Shown here in pieces: positions 15,319 through 24,142 of a DNA stretch of 39,553 nucleotides. The notes beneath the pieces are model-generated. The model was given only the letters and a program-made list of their open reading frames with translations, had not been told where the DNA came from and did no database searches. A program made the position numbers and the translations under genes. The stretch is from Clostridia bacterium (lineage in GTDB: Bacteria; Bacillota; Clostridia; Oscillospirales; Acutalibacteraceae), in contig JAFQWA010000009.1 in the NCBI GenBank assembly GCA_017407705.1, positions 1-39,553 of the forward strand. The letters are read 5' to 3'. The stretch's first letter is position 1. Every line of letters starts with the position of its first letter.

Positions 15319-16578
15319 CTATCCTTTTATCTTATCCATATAAGCTTTAAAGGCTTGTTCGTTTTTATTATCGCCAAACTGATAATACTTGGCGTTTTTA
15401 ATGGAATCGGGTAAGTACTGCTGTTTTACATAGTGATTGTCATAATCGTGGGGATACAGATAAAACTGCCCCTTGTTATTATTATCCTCACCGTCGTAAT
15501 GCATATTTTGCAGTTGCCTTGGAATGGGTCCTGCCTTGCCTTTCTTTATGTCAGCGGTGGCGGCGTCTATACCAAGATAAGCCGAATTGGACTTCGGTGC
15601 AGTTGCCACCAGCACCACTGCATCGGCTAAAGGAATACGGGCTTCAGGTAAACCCAGCATCAAAGCAGAGTCAACTGCCGCTTTAACAATGGGTATTATC
15701 TGGGGATAAGCCAGACCCACATCCTCACAAGCACAAACTAAAAGTCTGCGACAGGCAGAGGGTAAGTCACCTGCTTCAAGCAAGCGTGCAAGATAGTGCA
15801 GTGCCGCATCGGGATCGGAGCCACGCATAGACTTCTGATATGCTGAAACAATATCGTAATGCTCATCGCCGTCACGGTCATATCTCATACCGCTACGCTG
15901 AGCCAGATCCTCAGCCAGTTGCTTGGAAACATACCGTTTACCGTCTTTAATATCAGCGCCCAGTACACACAGCTCAACAGCGTTAACTGCCTTTCTCACG
16001 TCACCGCCGCACCTGAAAGCAATAGCGGATATAGCCGCATCCTCTACCTCAATTTCGCCCATTTCACCACGCATAAAGTCAAAAGCACGTTGTATGGCAG
16101 GGACTATCTCCTCAGGGGTAACGGGCTTAAACTCAAACACAGTGCTTCGGCTTAACACCGCACTGTAAATATAAAAATAGGGATTTTCGGTGGTAGATGC
16201 AATCAGGGTGATAGAACCGTCTTCAATATATTGCAGTAACGACTGCTGCTGCTTTTTGTTTAAATACTGTATCTCGTCTAAATACAGCAAAATACCGTTA
16301 GCACCGGCTAAAGTACCTGTTTCCTCCACAATGGCACGAATATCGGCAGTACCTGCAGAGGTACCGTTGAGCTTGTGCAAACGCATATTTGTATTTTCTG
16401 CAATAATTCTTGCTAAAGTGGTTTTGCCCACGCCTGAAGGACCGTAAAAAATCATATTGGGAATATTACCGCTTTTAATAATGTTGTAAAGCAGTTTGTC
16501 CTGTCCCAGTAAATGCTGTTGTCCCACCATTTCGTCAATTGAGCGGGGTCTTAATCTATCTGCCAGCGGTGCTGCCAT
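15319..16578 (-). CDS. rarA: Replication-associated recombination protein A (RarA/MgsA)
   Basis: Cytoplasmic AAA+ ATPase of the clamp-loader-like RarA/Mgs1/WRNIP1 family, acting at stalled replication forks. It has 419 residues, the usual length. The N-terminus PLADRLRPRSIDEMVGQQHLLG is diagnostic. Walker A GPSGVGKT spans 46-53, Walker B includes Asp101-Glu102 (YLDEIQ), and sensor 1 is ASTTENP. The C-terminal tetramerisation region is present, with GDLPSACRRLLVCACEDVG and PKSNSAYLGIDAA. AGAGGTGA precedes ATG 16578. It is 17 nt after the esterase gene, so the two are likely co-transcribed. Confidence 0.94.
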   Translation of the reverse strand: MAAPLADRLRPRSIDEMVGQQHLLGQDKLLYNIIKSGNIPNMIFYGPSGVGKTTLARIIAENTNMRLHKLNGTSAGTADIRAIVEETGTLAGANGILLYLDEIQYLNKKQQQSLLQYIEDGSITLIASTTENPYFYIYSAVLSRSTVFEFKPVTPEEIVPAIQRAFDFMRGEMGEIEVEDAAISAIAFRCGGDVRKAVNAVELCVLGADIKDGKRYVSKQLAEDLAQRSGMRYDRDGDEHYDIVSAYQKSMRGSDPDAALHYLARLLEAGDLPSACRRLLVCACEDVGLAYPQIIPIVKAAVDSALMLGLPEARIPLADAVVLVATAPKSNSAYLGIDAATADIKKGKAGPIPRQLQNMHYDGEDNNNKGQFYLYPHDYDNHYVKQQYLPDSIKNAKYYQFGDNKNEQAFKAYMDKIKG

Positions 16579-16595
16579 ATATCTTCACCTCTAAG

Positions 16596-17342
16596 TTACA
16601 TTCCAAAAAAGTTCATTGCCTTTTGAATTGCAGTGTTCCAAAAATCCCAGGTATGACCGCCACCCCACTCTTCATAAGTGTGGGCAATATTAAGGTGTGA
16701 AAGCTTTTGATCAAACTTTCTGTTATCCTGCAGTAAAAAGTCCTCAGTGCCGCAAGCCATATAGATCTTAGGATGCTTGCAGCTGCAGATTTCACTCAGG
16801 TTCTGGGCTAAACACATTAAATTCTCATCATCAGGCAGGTCCACACCTTCGCCAAAGCAAAAATCAAGGTCGTAAAACGCCTCATCAAATCGGTGAGACT
16901 TTATATCGGCGACAGAAGAAAATGCCGCCACACCTTTATAAAACTCAGGATTTTTAAGGGCACATTTCAAGGCACCGTAGCCACCCATTGAAAGACCTGC
17001 AATAAACGTGTTATCACGGGTGTGGGTGATGCCGAAAATATTTTCCACCATTTTAGGCAACTCTTTTGAGATATAAGTAAAATATTTTCCGCCCATTTTC
17101 ATATCGGTGTACCAACTGCGCTGTACCTCGGGCATAACTATCATAACGCCTCTATCGTTGGCATATCGTGAAACGTTAGACTGATACAACCAGCACATAT
17201 AATCATCAGACAAACCGTGAAGCAAATAAATTACTTTTATATCGGTGTTTTTTCTGTCACGCATCTCATAAGGCACCACAAAAGAAACACCTGTCTTCAT
17301 ACCTAAAGCCTCACTGTAAACTGAACCGTTTAATACTGCCAT
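16596..17342 (-). CDS. Alpha/beta-hydrolase esterase, tributyrin esterase-like
   Basis: 248 residues, no signal peptide. A serine-hydrolase nucleophile motif GLSMGGYGA holds Ser118. The remaining triad is probably Asp201 (CGTEDFLL) and His230 (GGGHTWDFW). The oxyanion-hole motif LLHGLSDDYMCW (40-51) matches the esterase D/tributyrin esterase (EstA) group that hydrolyses short acyl esters, including acetylated sugars. The natural substrate is unknown. It is the first gene of a likely two-gene unit with rarA. Confidence 0.85.
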   Translation of the reverse strand: MAVLNGSVYSEALGMKTGVSFVVPYEMRDRKNTDIKVIYLLHGLSDDYMCWLYQSNVSRYANDRGVMIVMPEVQRSWYTDMKMGGKYFTYISKELPKMVENIFGITHTRDNTFIAGLSMGGYGALKCALKNPEFYKGVAAFSSVADIKSHRFDEAFYDLDFCFGEGVDLPDDENLMCLAQNLSEICSCKHPKIYMACGTEDFLLQDNRKFDQKLSHLNIAHTYEEWGGGHTWDFWNTAIQKAMNFFGM

Positions 17343-17368
17343 TTTTCACATCTCCTAAGTTTTAAAAC

Positions 17369-17401
17369 AAAAGACTCCACAAACGCTTTATGGAGTCTTT
17401 T
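17369..17401 (-). terminator. Terminator of glyA
   Basis: 11-bp stem (17369-17379 with 17391-17401) with an 11-nt loop, ending in TTTTGTTTT on the minus strand, 9 bases after the glyA stop. Confidence 0.8.
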
Positions 17402-17409
17402 TGAAAAAT

Positions 17410-18660
17410 TTATTTATACAAAGGATGCTTATCGCAAATGCCTTTTACCATTGCACGAATATCGTCTGCCTTGTTCTCAAAATCAACGATTGCAAGATGA
17501 ATACACTCAGCGATAACTTCCATATCATCCTCTTTAAGTCCTCTGGAAGTAGCGGCAGGTGTACCAAGACGTACACCGCTGGTAACAAAGGGACTTTCGG
17601 GGTCATTGGGAATAGCATTTTTGTTTGCTGTAATATGAACTTCGTCCAAACGGTGCTGCAGCTCCTTACCTGTAACGCCTGTGCCGATAAGGTCAAGCAG
17701 CATAAGGTGGTTGTCAGTACCGTCGGATACCAGCTTATGACCTCTCTTTACAAGACCATCAGCCAATGCCTTTGCGTTTTTAACGATCTGTTGCTGATAC
17801 GCCTTAAACTCATCGGTCAATGCCTCACCGAAGCAAACTGCCTTTGCAGCAATAACATGCATCAAAGGACCACCCTGAGTTCCGGGGAACACACCCTTGT
17901 TAATAGCCTTTGCATACTCTTCCTTGCAAAGGATAAGTCCACCACGGGGACCTCTTAAGGTCTTGTGAGTTGTGGTGGTAACAATGTCAGCATACTCAAC
18001 GGGGTTGGGATGCAAGCCCGCTGCAACCAAACCTGCAATATGAGCCATATCTACCATAAAGATAGCGTCAACCTTTTTAGCGATCTCAGCAATACGTTCA
18101 AAGTCAATCACACGGGGATATGCAGAAGCACCTGCAACGATCATCTTGGGCTTGCACTGGAGTGCGATCTCTTCCATTTTATCGTAGTTGATAAAACCGT
18201 CGTCATCAACGCCGTAAGGTACGAAATTGTAAATAGCACCTGACATATTAACAGGTGAACCGTGAGTTAAGTGACCGCCGTGAGCAAGGTTCATACCCAT
18301 AACAGTGTCACCGGGTTTAAGCAGTGCGAAATATACTGCCTGGTTAGCCTGAGCACCTGAATGGGGCTGAACGTTTGCGTGCTCAGCTCCAAACAGCTTT
18401 TTAGCACGTTCAATGGCGATATTCTCAACCACGTCAACACATTCACAACCGCCGTAGTATCTCTTTGCGGGATAACCCTCAGCGTATTTATTAGTTAAAA
18501 CGCTTCCCATAGCAGCCATAACTGCAGGAGAAACAAAGTTTTCAGAAGCAATCAATTCGATATTACGCTGCTGACGGCAAAGCTCATCATTCATAGCTGC
18601 AGCAACTTCTTTGTCGGTTTTACCTACAAAACCAATAGTATCCATCAAATCCGGAAACAT
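17410..18660 (-). CDS. glyA: Serine hydroxymethyltransferase
   Basis: 416 residues, the full length for a bacterial enzyme. PLP enzyme that interconverts serine plus tetrahydrofolate with glycine plus 5,10-methylene-tetrahydrofolate. Signature features: [13 protein letters not shown] (35-47), [17 protein letters not shown], and the PLP-binding Lys233 in [17 protein letters not shown] 18660 has AAAGGATG upstream. Transcribed alone, divergent from the vanY-like gene. Confidence 0.97.
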   Translation of the reverse strand: MFPDLMDTIGFVGKTDKEVAAAMNDELCRQQRNIELIASENFVSPAVMAAMGSVLTNKYAEGYPAKRYYGGCECVDVVENIAIERAKKLFGAEHANVQPHSGAQANQAVYFALLKPGDTVMGMNLAHGGHLTHGSPVNMSGAIYNFVPYGVDDDGFINYDKMEEIALQCKPKMIVAGASAYPRVIDFERIAEIAKKVDAIFMVDMAHIAGLVAAGLHPNPVEYADIVTTTTHKTLRGPRGGLILCKEEYAKAINKGVFPGTQGGPLMHVIAAKAVCFGEALTDEFKAYQQQIVKNAKALADGLVKRGHKLVSDGTDNHLMLLDLIGTGVTGKELQHRLDEVHITANKNAIPNDPESPFVTSGVRLGTPAATSRGLKEDDMEVIAECIHLAIVDFENKADDIRAMVKGICDKHPLYK

Positions 18661-18762
18661 TAAAAAAACATCCTTTCAATTTACCTAATTATATGTTATA
18701 CTTTATTATAACTTATACTTTTAAAAAACGCAATAATAAATTATTCGGAAAGGACCTTTAAA

Positions 18763-19881
18763 ATGCCCAGAAAAAGACGTCCTAATTACATACCCTTTAT
18801 TACGGCGGTTTGCTTTGTGGTTATTGTGATAGCGGCAATTATTTTTGCTATCATATCAGCATTAAACGGCGGTAATACCCCTGCTGATCCAACTCCCACC
18901 ACCACTACTGCACCCCACAGTGTGCAAATATCTGCCACTACCGCCGCTACTACCACCAAGTCCACCTCTGCTACCACCACTAAAGCCACCACCGTTGCAG
19001 TGACGACTACCACTAAACCGCCTAAAACTACGGCGACATCAACTTCCTCAACATCAGATACTAAGGTGGCGGCATATAATAATTATATCAGTAAATTTGC
19101 TTTAGCACCCAGATCGGGCTTTGTTGTAAAGTCAAAAGCGGATATAAATAAAGGTCTGCAGATCTTAGTTAACAACGACCACGCTTATGACACAACACAG
19201 AGCAGTGACCTTATCAATATGATGAACGTGTCAAACCGCTCGTATTTTGTGGCTTATACCGATCTGGACGCTGACCGTTTTACAATTCAGCAGTTTAATT
19301 ATATGAACACTGCCTTTTTGAATAAATATTCCTATAAGCTACAGGCTTGCAGTGGATACCGCTCCTATGAATCCCAGAAAAATAAATTTGATAATTCAGT
19401 GGCAAACAGCGGCTTGGAGGAGACCCTGAAATGGTACACCCGACCCGGTCACAGTGAGCACCACACCGGCTTTGCCATTGACTATAACACCAATGCTTTC
19501 GGCAGTGAGAAGTTTGACGGTAAAGGCGATCAGGCGTTTATCCACCAAACCTGCCATAATTACGGCTTTATTCTGCGTTATACAGCGGAGAAAAAGCCTA
19601 TAACCGGTGTTAATGCCGAGGCTTGGCATTTCAGGCAGGTAGGTATTCCCCACGCAACCTATATTATGAAAAACAATATTTGCTTAGAGGAGTATATTGA
19701 TAAGCTTTATAATTACTCTTATCAAAATCCCCTTAAGGTGACTGACGATGACGGTCACAAGTATGAGATCTACTATGTGAAGTCTGCAGGTGAGTCCACC
19801 GATGTTCCCGTGACTTCGGGTGCACAATATACTATATCCGGTAATAATATTGACGGATTTATTGTAACTGTATTAAAATAA
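18763..19881 (+). CDS. Membrane-anchored D-alanyl-D-alanine carboxypeptidase, VanY/M15B type
   Basis: 372 residues. A short basic N-terminus is followed by one membrane helix (about 11-33), a Thr/Ser-rich linker (about 39-100) and an extracytoplasmic M15B zinc peptidase domain (about 105-310). Zinc ligands are His233 and Asp240 in SEHHTGFAID and His289 in EAWHF, with Glu286 the likely catalytic base. It trims the terminal D-Ala from peptidoglycan stem peptides. The last 60 residues form an extra domain that I do not recognise. GGAAAGGACC precedes ATG 18763. No vancomycin-resistance genes are nearby, so this is a housekeeping cell-wall enzyme. The DUF1015 gene follows 24 nt downstream. Confidence 0.88.
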   Translation: MPRKRRPNYIPFITAVCFVVIVIAAIIFAIISALNGGNTPADPTPTTTTAPHSVQISATTAATTTKSTSATTTKATTVAVTTTTKPPKTTATSTSSTSDTKVAAYNNYISKFALAPRSGFVVKSKADINKGLQILVNNDHAYDTTQSSDLINMMNVSNRSYFVAYTDLDADRFTIQQFNYMNTAFLNKYSYKLQACSGYRSYESQKNKFDNSVANSGLEETLKWYTRPGHSEHHTGFAIDYNTNAFGSEKFDGKGDQAFIHQTCHNYGFILRYTAEKKPITGVNAEAWHFRQVGIPHATYIMKNNICLEEYIDKLYNYSYQNPLKVTDDDGHKYEIYYVKSAGESTDVPVTSGAQYTISGNNIDGFIVTVLK

Positions 19882-19905
19882 TTGAGATAAAGGAGTTTTC
19901 TAAAA

Positions 19906-21180
19906 ATGGCAACTATCAAACCTTTTAAAGCACTTCGTTTTACTGAGAGTGCAGGAAAAATTCAGGAGCTTGTTTGTCCTCCCTATGACATTATCAGCGA
20001 GGAAGAACGTTTGGCTTACATAAAAACTAATCCTCATAACATTATCCGTTTGGAGCTGCCCCGTGAGGGTGAGGACTTTTATAAAAAAGCAGGAGAGGTT
20101 TTGGCAGATTTCGAGAAAAATGACGTGCTGAAAACCGACGATACCGACAGCATTTATGTTTATGAGATCGGCTTTAAAAACGGTGACGTTTCCATGGCAG
20201 TTAAGGGTATTATCTGTCGTGTAGAGCTTTCTGAGTTTTCTAAAGGAATTGTGTTGCCCCACGAAGAAACCTTGTCTAAAGCAAAGGTTGACCGTTTTAA
20301 CTTAATGAACGCAACCAACTGCAATTTCTCACAGATATATTCACTGTATATGGACGAGCAGCGTACCACCGACACTATCATCAACAACGCCACAAGCGGT
20401 GCTGCTGATATTGAGTTTGTTGACGGTGAGGGTCTTACTCAGCGTTTGTGGATCATTAAAGATGCTGCTGTAATTAGTGAAATCTGCGACAGTTTTAAAG
20501 AGCGTAAGTTGTATATTGCTGACGGTCATCACCGCTATGAAACCGCACTCAATTACCGTAACCACTGCCGTGAGAACGGCGCTAAAGTGGGTGATAGCGT
20601 GGATTACGTTATGATGATGTTAGTATCTATGGAGCACGAGGGCTTGTTGGTTTTGCCCACCCACCGTATTGTGCGTGATCTTGAAAGCTTTGATAAAGCA
20701 CAGATATTAGAGGCTTGTGAAGAGTATTTTGATATTGAAAAGTTTGACGATGTTTCCGTTGCATCAGATGAATTAGCCAAAAAGTATGAGCAGGGCAAAA
20801 AGTCATTTGCACTTTACACAGGCGAGAGTGGATTCGAGCTTTTGACTTTAAAAGATGAGTCGGTTATGAAACAGCTTTTGCCTAACAACTCCGCAGCATA
20901 TCAGCAGTTGGATGTTAACGTTTTGCATATTCTTATTTTGGAAAAACTGTTTGGTATTGACAAGGAGAATATGGCAAATCAGAAAAACCTTACATACACA
21001 AAGTTCTTTGACGAAGCTATCTTGGCTGTTAAAAACGGCAGTGCAAACTGCTCATTTATACTTAACCCCACCCGTGTCAGCGAAATTCGTGACGTGGCAG
21101 GTGCAGGTGAAAAGATGCCTCAGAAATCCACCTATTTTTATCCCAAGCTTATTACAGGCTTAGTTATGAATAAGTTTTAA
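19906..21180 (+). CDS. DUF1015 family protein
   Basis: 424 residues, cytoplasmic. The N-terminus IKPFKALRF..PPYDIIS and the central IADGHHRYETAL (204-215) are the family hallmarks. DUF1015 genes are often near serine-biosynthesis genes (serA, serC) in Clostridia; here glyA is the nearest serine-related gene, two genes away. The DGHHR motif recalls the nucleotide-binding motif of ParB-fold proteins, including ATP/ADP-dependent serine kinase SerK, so a kinase-like role is conceivable but not shown. AAAGGAG precedes ATG 19906. Family call firm, function unknown. Confidence 0.88.
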   Translation: MATIKPFKALRFTESAGKIQELVCPPYDIISEEERLAYIKTNPHNIIRLELPREGEDFYKKAGEVLADFEKNDVLKTDDTDSIYVYEIGFKNGDVSMAVKGIICRVELSEFSKGIVLPHEETLSKAKVDRFNLMNATNCNFSQIYSLYMDEQRTTDTIINNATSGAADIEFVDGEGLTQRLWIIKDAAVISEICDSFKERKLYIADGHHRYETALNYRNHCRENGAKVGDSVDYVMMMLVSMEHEGLLVLPTHRIVRDLESFDKAQILEACEEYFDIEKFDDVSVASDELAKKYEQGKKSFALYTGESGFELLTLKDESVMKQLLPNNSAAYQQLDVNVLHILILEKLFGIDKENMANQKNLTYTKFFDEAILAVKNGSANCSFILNPTRVSEIRDVAGAGEKMPQKSTYFYPKLITGLVMNKF

Positions 21181-21186
21181 TTAAAA

Positions 21187-21212
21187 ATGCGTGTCGATAT
21201 TTCGACACGCAT
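21187..21212. terminator. Hairpin between convergent genes, probable terminator
   Basis: 11-bp perfect stem (21187-21197 with 21202-21212) between the DUF1015 stop and the M14 peptidase stop. It lacks a long T-run on either side, so termination may be weak. Confidence 0.55.
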
Positions 21213-21219
21213 ACTGCTG

Positions 21220-22125
21220 TTACAACGCAAATCCCAAAAGCAAAAGCTCCTCTACCTTGTTGTATATATCGTAAAGCTGATTGGGGTTAAGGGGATTTTC
21301 ACCTTTACCAAGCTCAATGGTAAAGCCGGGACGGTTAAAGGCTTTTATAAACCAGTCCTTGTAGCCGCCGTAAGAGGCAGTGCCCTGAGGCGTTACCAGT
21401 CGGTAGCCACTGGCAGTGGCAAAAAGCCGTGCCAAACGGTAACCACGGTCGGGCGTGTTTTCGCCATAGCTCCAGAAAATTTCTTCTCCCTGAGAATGAA
21501 AGCATATAAGCTGCAGTACATTATTATTACGGCACAAATCCGCCATTGCTTTTGTTTCGGGCTCACTTTCGGGATACTCACCGCCGTAGCGTCTGGGTGA
21601 CGGACCCACAATCCCTTCACTGCGTTCCAGCTCTTTTAGTTGCTCAAACCCAGCATCGAAATTGTGGTTTATATCAACGCCACGTGCATTGGCGTTCCAG
21701 TATTTATATTCGTTGTTACCCAGTATCTTGCTTACCGACTGAGCGTATGTACCTGCGGTTTTAGGGCCGTTTAGGGCTATCTCATACCCGTCGGGGTTAA
21801 CACAGGGCACGATTATCAGTGACTTGCCAAACAGCGCATCTCTTGCGTTTGATATGGAAAAGTCTGAGTTGCTTTTCAGGGCGGCACTTAGCTGTTCAAG
21901 AAAGATAAGCAGTGTTAAGGTGGTAAGCCGTTCACTGCCGTGAAATCCCCCTGCATACACCACCTTGTCCTTATCAATGCCGATTTCAGCGGCGTAGATA
22001 GGTCGTCCCACAACGCTTTTGCCGATGCTGTAAACCTTGATAAACTCATATCTTGCAGCAAGGTCAAACATAAGCTTTGTTACCGCTGCGTAGTTCAGCT
22101 CTTTTTGCTGGATTACGGTTTCCAT
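21220..22125 (-). CDS. M14-family zinc carboxypeptidase
   Basis: 301 residues without a signal peptide. Zinc-binding HxxE is at His62/Glu65 (GGFHGSERL), a further His occurs in LICFHSQGEE, and the catalytic Glu lies in FTIELGKGENPL near residue 272. VPCVNPDGYE and ARGVDINHNFDAG are typical of the gamma-D-glutamyl-diamino-acid peptidase branch (MpaA/endopeptidase I-like), so a muropeptide substrate in the cytoplasm is likely. The start at 22125 has AGGTGATAGT upstream. Only 27 bp separate it from the divergent Nudix gene. Confidence 0.87.
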   Translation of the reverse strand: METVIQQKELNYAAVTKLMFDLAARYEFIKVYSIGKSVVGRPIYAAEIGIDKDKVVYAGGFHGSERLTTLTLLIFLEQLSAALKSNSDFSISNARDALFGKSLIIVPCVNPDGYEIALNGPKTAGTYAQSVSKILGNNEYKYWNANARGVDINHNFDAGFEQLKELERSEGIVGPSPRRYGGEYPESEPETKAMADLCRNNNVLQLICFHSQGEEIFWSYGENTPDRGYRLARLFATASGYRLVTPQGTASYGGYKDWFIKAFNRPGFTIELGKGENPLNPNQLYDIYNKVEELLLLGFAL

Positions 22126-22152
22126 ACTATCACCTCAAAGGAGAAAAAAATT

Positions 22153-22686
22153 ATGAATTTAACTGAAAATACACTTGATAAAGTATATGTGTTCAAGGGC
22201 CGTATTATTAACTTAAGATGCGATAAAGTTTTGTTGCCAAACGGTAATGAGGCCACAAGAGAGGTTATTGAGCATCCGGGTGGAGTATGTATTGCCGCTT
22301 TGACCGATGAAAATGAGCTTTTGTTTGTAAGACAGTTCCGTTATCCTTATAAAGAGGTGGTACTGGAAGTACCGGCAGGTAAACTAAATTACGGTGAGGA
22401 CCCTTTAGAGTGCGGTAAACGTGAGCTTTTGGAGGAAACAGGTGCTAAGGCTGAAAAATATACGTTTTTAGGTGAATTGTATCCTTCGCCGGGATATTGC
22501 GGTGAGATAATCTATTTGTATTTAGCCGAGAATTTAAGCTTTTTTGACCAAAAGCTTGATGAGGATGAATTTTTAGAGGTGGAAAGAATACCTCTTGATA
22601 AAGCAGTACAAATGGTTTTAAATAATGAGATAGCCGATGCAAAAACTCAGACTGTTATATTAAAAACTAAGCTACTTAGAGGATAA
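22153..22686 (+). CDS. ADP-ribose pyrophosphatase, Nudix family
   Basis: 177 residues. ATG 22153 follows AAAGGAG (22136-22142); the frame is open much further upstream but would run through the opposite gene. A canonical Nudix box spans residues 76-98 (GKLNYGE...RELLEETGA). Upstream residues TREVIEHPGGVCIAAL and FVRQFRYPYKEVVLEVPAG match the NudF/ADPRase group that hydrolyses ADP-ribose to AMP and ribose 5-phosphate. It ends at a strong terminator. Its promoter must lie inside the divergent M14 gene. Confidence 0.9.
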   Translation: MNLTENTLDKVYVFKGRIINLRCDKVLLPNGNEATREVIEHPGGVCIAALTDENELLFVRQFRYPYKEVVLEVPAGKLNYGEDPLECGKRELLEETGAKAEKYTFLGELYPSPGYCGEIIYLYLAENLSFFDQKLDEDEFLEVERIPLDKAVQMVLNNEIADAKTQTVILKTKLLRG

Positions 22687-22706
22687 TATTTAGCTTTTAG
22701 GAAATA

Positions 22707-22745
22707 TTAAGCATATCACGGATTGTGATATGCTTAATTTTTTTC
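22707..22745 (+). terminator. Terminator of the Nudix gene
   Basis: 13-bp perfect stem (22707-22719 with 22725-22737), loop GGATT, followed by eight T. Confidence 0.93.
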
Positions 22746-22761
22746 TAAAGGAGCTTTTATT

Positions 22762-24117
22762 ATGGCTTTTAAGCGTAAAATGACTAAACGCTATATTGTA
22801 AGGATAGCAAGTTTTGTATGCGGAGCTTTTGTTGCGTTGTTTGGCTGGGGTGTTGTTAATTACAACGCCGCCCAGGTTTATAAATTGCAGCTTGAAAATT
22901 ATTATTCCTCTGCACTTACTGACCTATCCAATTATCTCACAAATATAAATTTCACACTTGAAAAGGAGCTGTATGCAGGTACTCCCACTCAACTTGCCAC
23001 TTTATCGGCTCAGCTTTGGAAGGAGTCGGGCGCCGCTAAGGCAAGTATTTCCCAGCTGCCCATTGAAACAAGTCAGACTAAAAGTATTTTCAAGTTTTTA
23101 TCTCAGGTGGGTGACTACTCTTTAACGCTGTCCCGAAAGGTAAGCGGTGGCGGAGAGATAACCGAGGTTGAACGGGATAATTTAAAGCAACTGAAAAATT
23201 ACGCTCAGCAAATATCCGACAGTGTCAGTGATATGCAGGCTATGATGAGTGAGGGTGACCACTGGAGTGGAGAGGTGAAGCATATTTTGGAGCAGAGTGA
23301 AGATCAGGATAAGCTATCTGCTTTAAATCAGTCGGTGGAGGACATTACCCAAACCGAAACATCCTATCCCACTCTTATTTACGACGGTCCCTTCTCAGAC
23401 CATATCGACCAGCAAACACCTCAGCTTACCAAAGGTAAAGCCAGTATTTCTGTGGATAAGGCAAGAGAGATAGCCGCAGGATTTTTAGATTGCAACACTG
23501 ATGATCTGATACTTTCCAACGAGGAGGAAAGTGTGACCTCAGCCTTTGTTTTTGCAGGTAAAGGTGCAACCATTGCTATTACAAAGCTGGGTGGTTACTG
23601 CCTTTATATGAATAAAACACGCAACGTTGCATCCACCTTGCTATCTGAGAATGAGGCAATAAACAAGGCTCGGACTTATCTTAAAAATAAGCTGGAAATG
23701 AATTTTATTGAAAGCTATTATATAACCAACGAGAACATCTGCGTGGTAAACCTCGCTTACTCGTTAGACGGTATTATCTGTTACAGCGACCTTATTAAGG
23801 TGGGTGTGGCAATGGATAACGGTGAGATTATGAGTATTGAGGCAAGAGGATTTATTATGAACCACCGTCAGAGGGAAAACATTACCCCCACTGTGAGCAT
23901 AGAAACCGCTAAAGAGGTTTTAAGTCCGCTGCTTACAGTTGAGTCGGTGAACACGGCTATTATTAACTCAGGCGGATTGAAAGAGCATCTGTGCTACGAG
24001 TTTGTGTGCAAGGGTGAAAAGGACGAGGATATTTTAGTTTATGTAAATGCTAAAAATCTTGAGGAAGAGAATATTTTAATTCTGCTCAAAACCGACGGCG
24101 GCATTTTAACCAAATAA
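22762..24117 (+). CDS. ypeB: Spore germination protein YpeB
   Basis: 451 residues. An N-terminal basic stretch and one membrane anchor (about 12-32) precede the sequence WGVVNYNAAQVYKLQLENYYSSALTD typical of YpeB, then a helical domain (to about 200) and PepSY-like repeats (about 230-450, e.g. SVDKAREIAAGFLDC, SENEAINKARTYL, SIETAKEVLSPLL). In Bacillus YpeB holds the cortex-lytic enzyme SleB in dormant spores. No sleB lies next to it here, unlike the common sleB-ypeB pair. AAAGGAG precedes ATG 22762. It starts only 17 bp after a terminator, so its promoter probably overlaps that hairpin and may be read by a forespore sigma factor. Confidence 0.88.
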   Translation: MAFKRKMTKRYIVRIASFVCGAFVALFGWGVVNYNAAQVYKLQLENYYSSALTDLSNYLTNINFTLEKELYAGTPTQLATLSAQLWKESGAAKASISQLPIETSQTKSIFKFLSQVGDYSLTLSRKVSGGGEITEVERDNLKQLKNYAQQISDSVSDMQAMMSEGDHWSGEVKHILEQSEDQDKLSALNQSVEDITQTETSYPTLIYDGPFSDHIDQQTPQLTKGKASISVDKAREIAAGFLDCNTDDLILSNEEESVTSAFVFAGKGATIAITKLGGYCLYMNKTRNVASTLLSENEAINKARTYLKNKLEMNFIESYYITNENICVVNLAYSLDGIICYSDLIKVGVAMDNGEIMSIEARGFIMNHRQRENITPTVSIETAKEVLSPLLTVESVNTAIINSGGLKEHLCYEFVCKGEKDEDILVYVNAKNLEEENILILLKTDGGILTK

Positions 24118-24142
24118 AAAAACACCCCTAAGGGTGTTTTTT
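24117..24142. terminator. Bidirectional terminator
   Basis: 11-bp stem (24117-24127 with 24132-24142), loop CTAA, with A- and T-tracts. It serves ypeB and the seven-gene minus-strand operon. Confidence 0.9.

Noticed and set aside
18763-19881. Vancomycin resistance determinant (VanY)
   Set aside because: No vanH, vanA-type ligase, vanX or two-component system nearby; M15B carboxypeptidases are common housekeeping enzymes.
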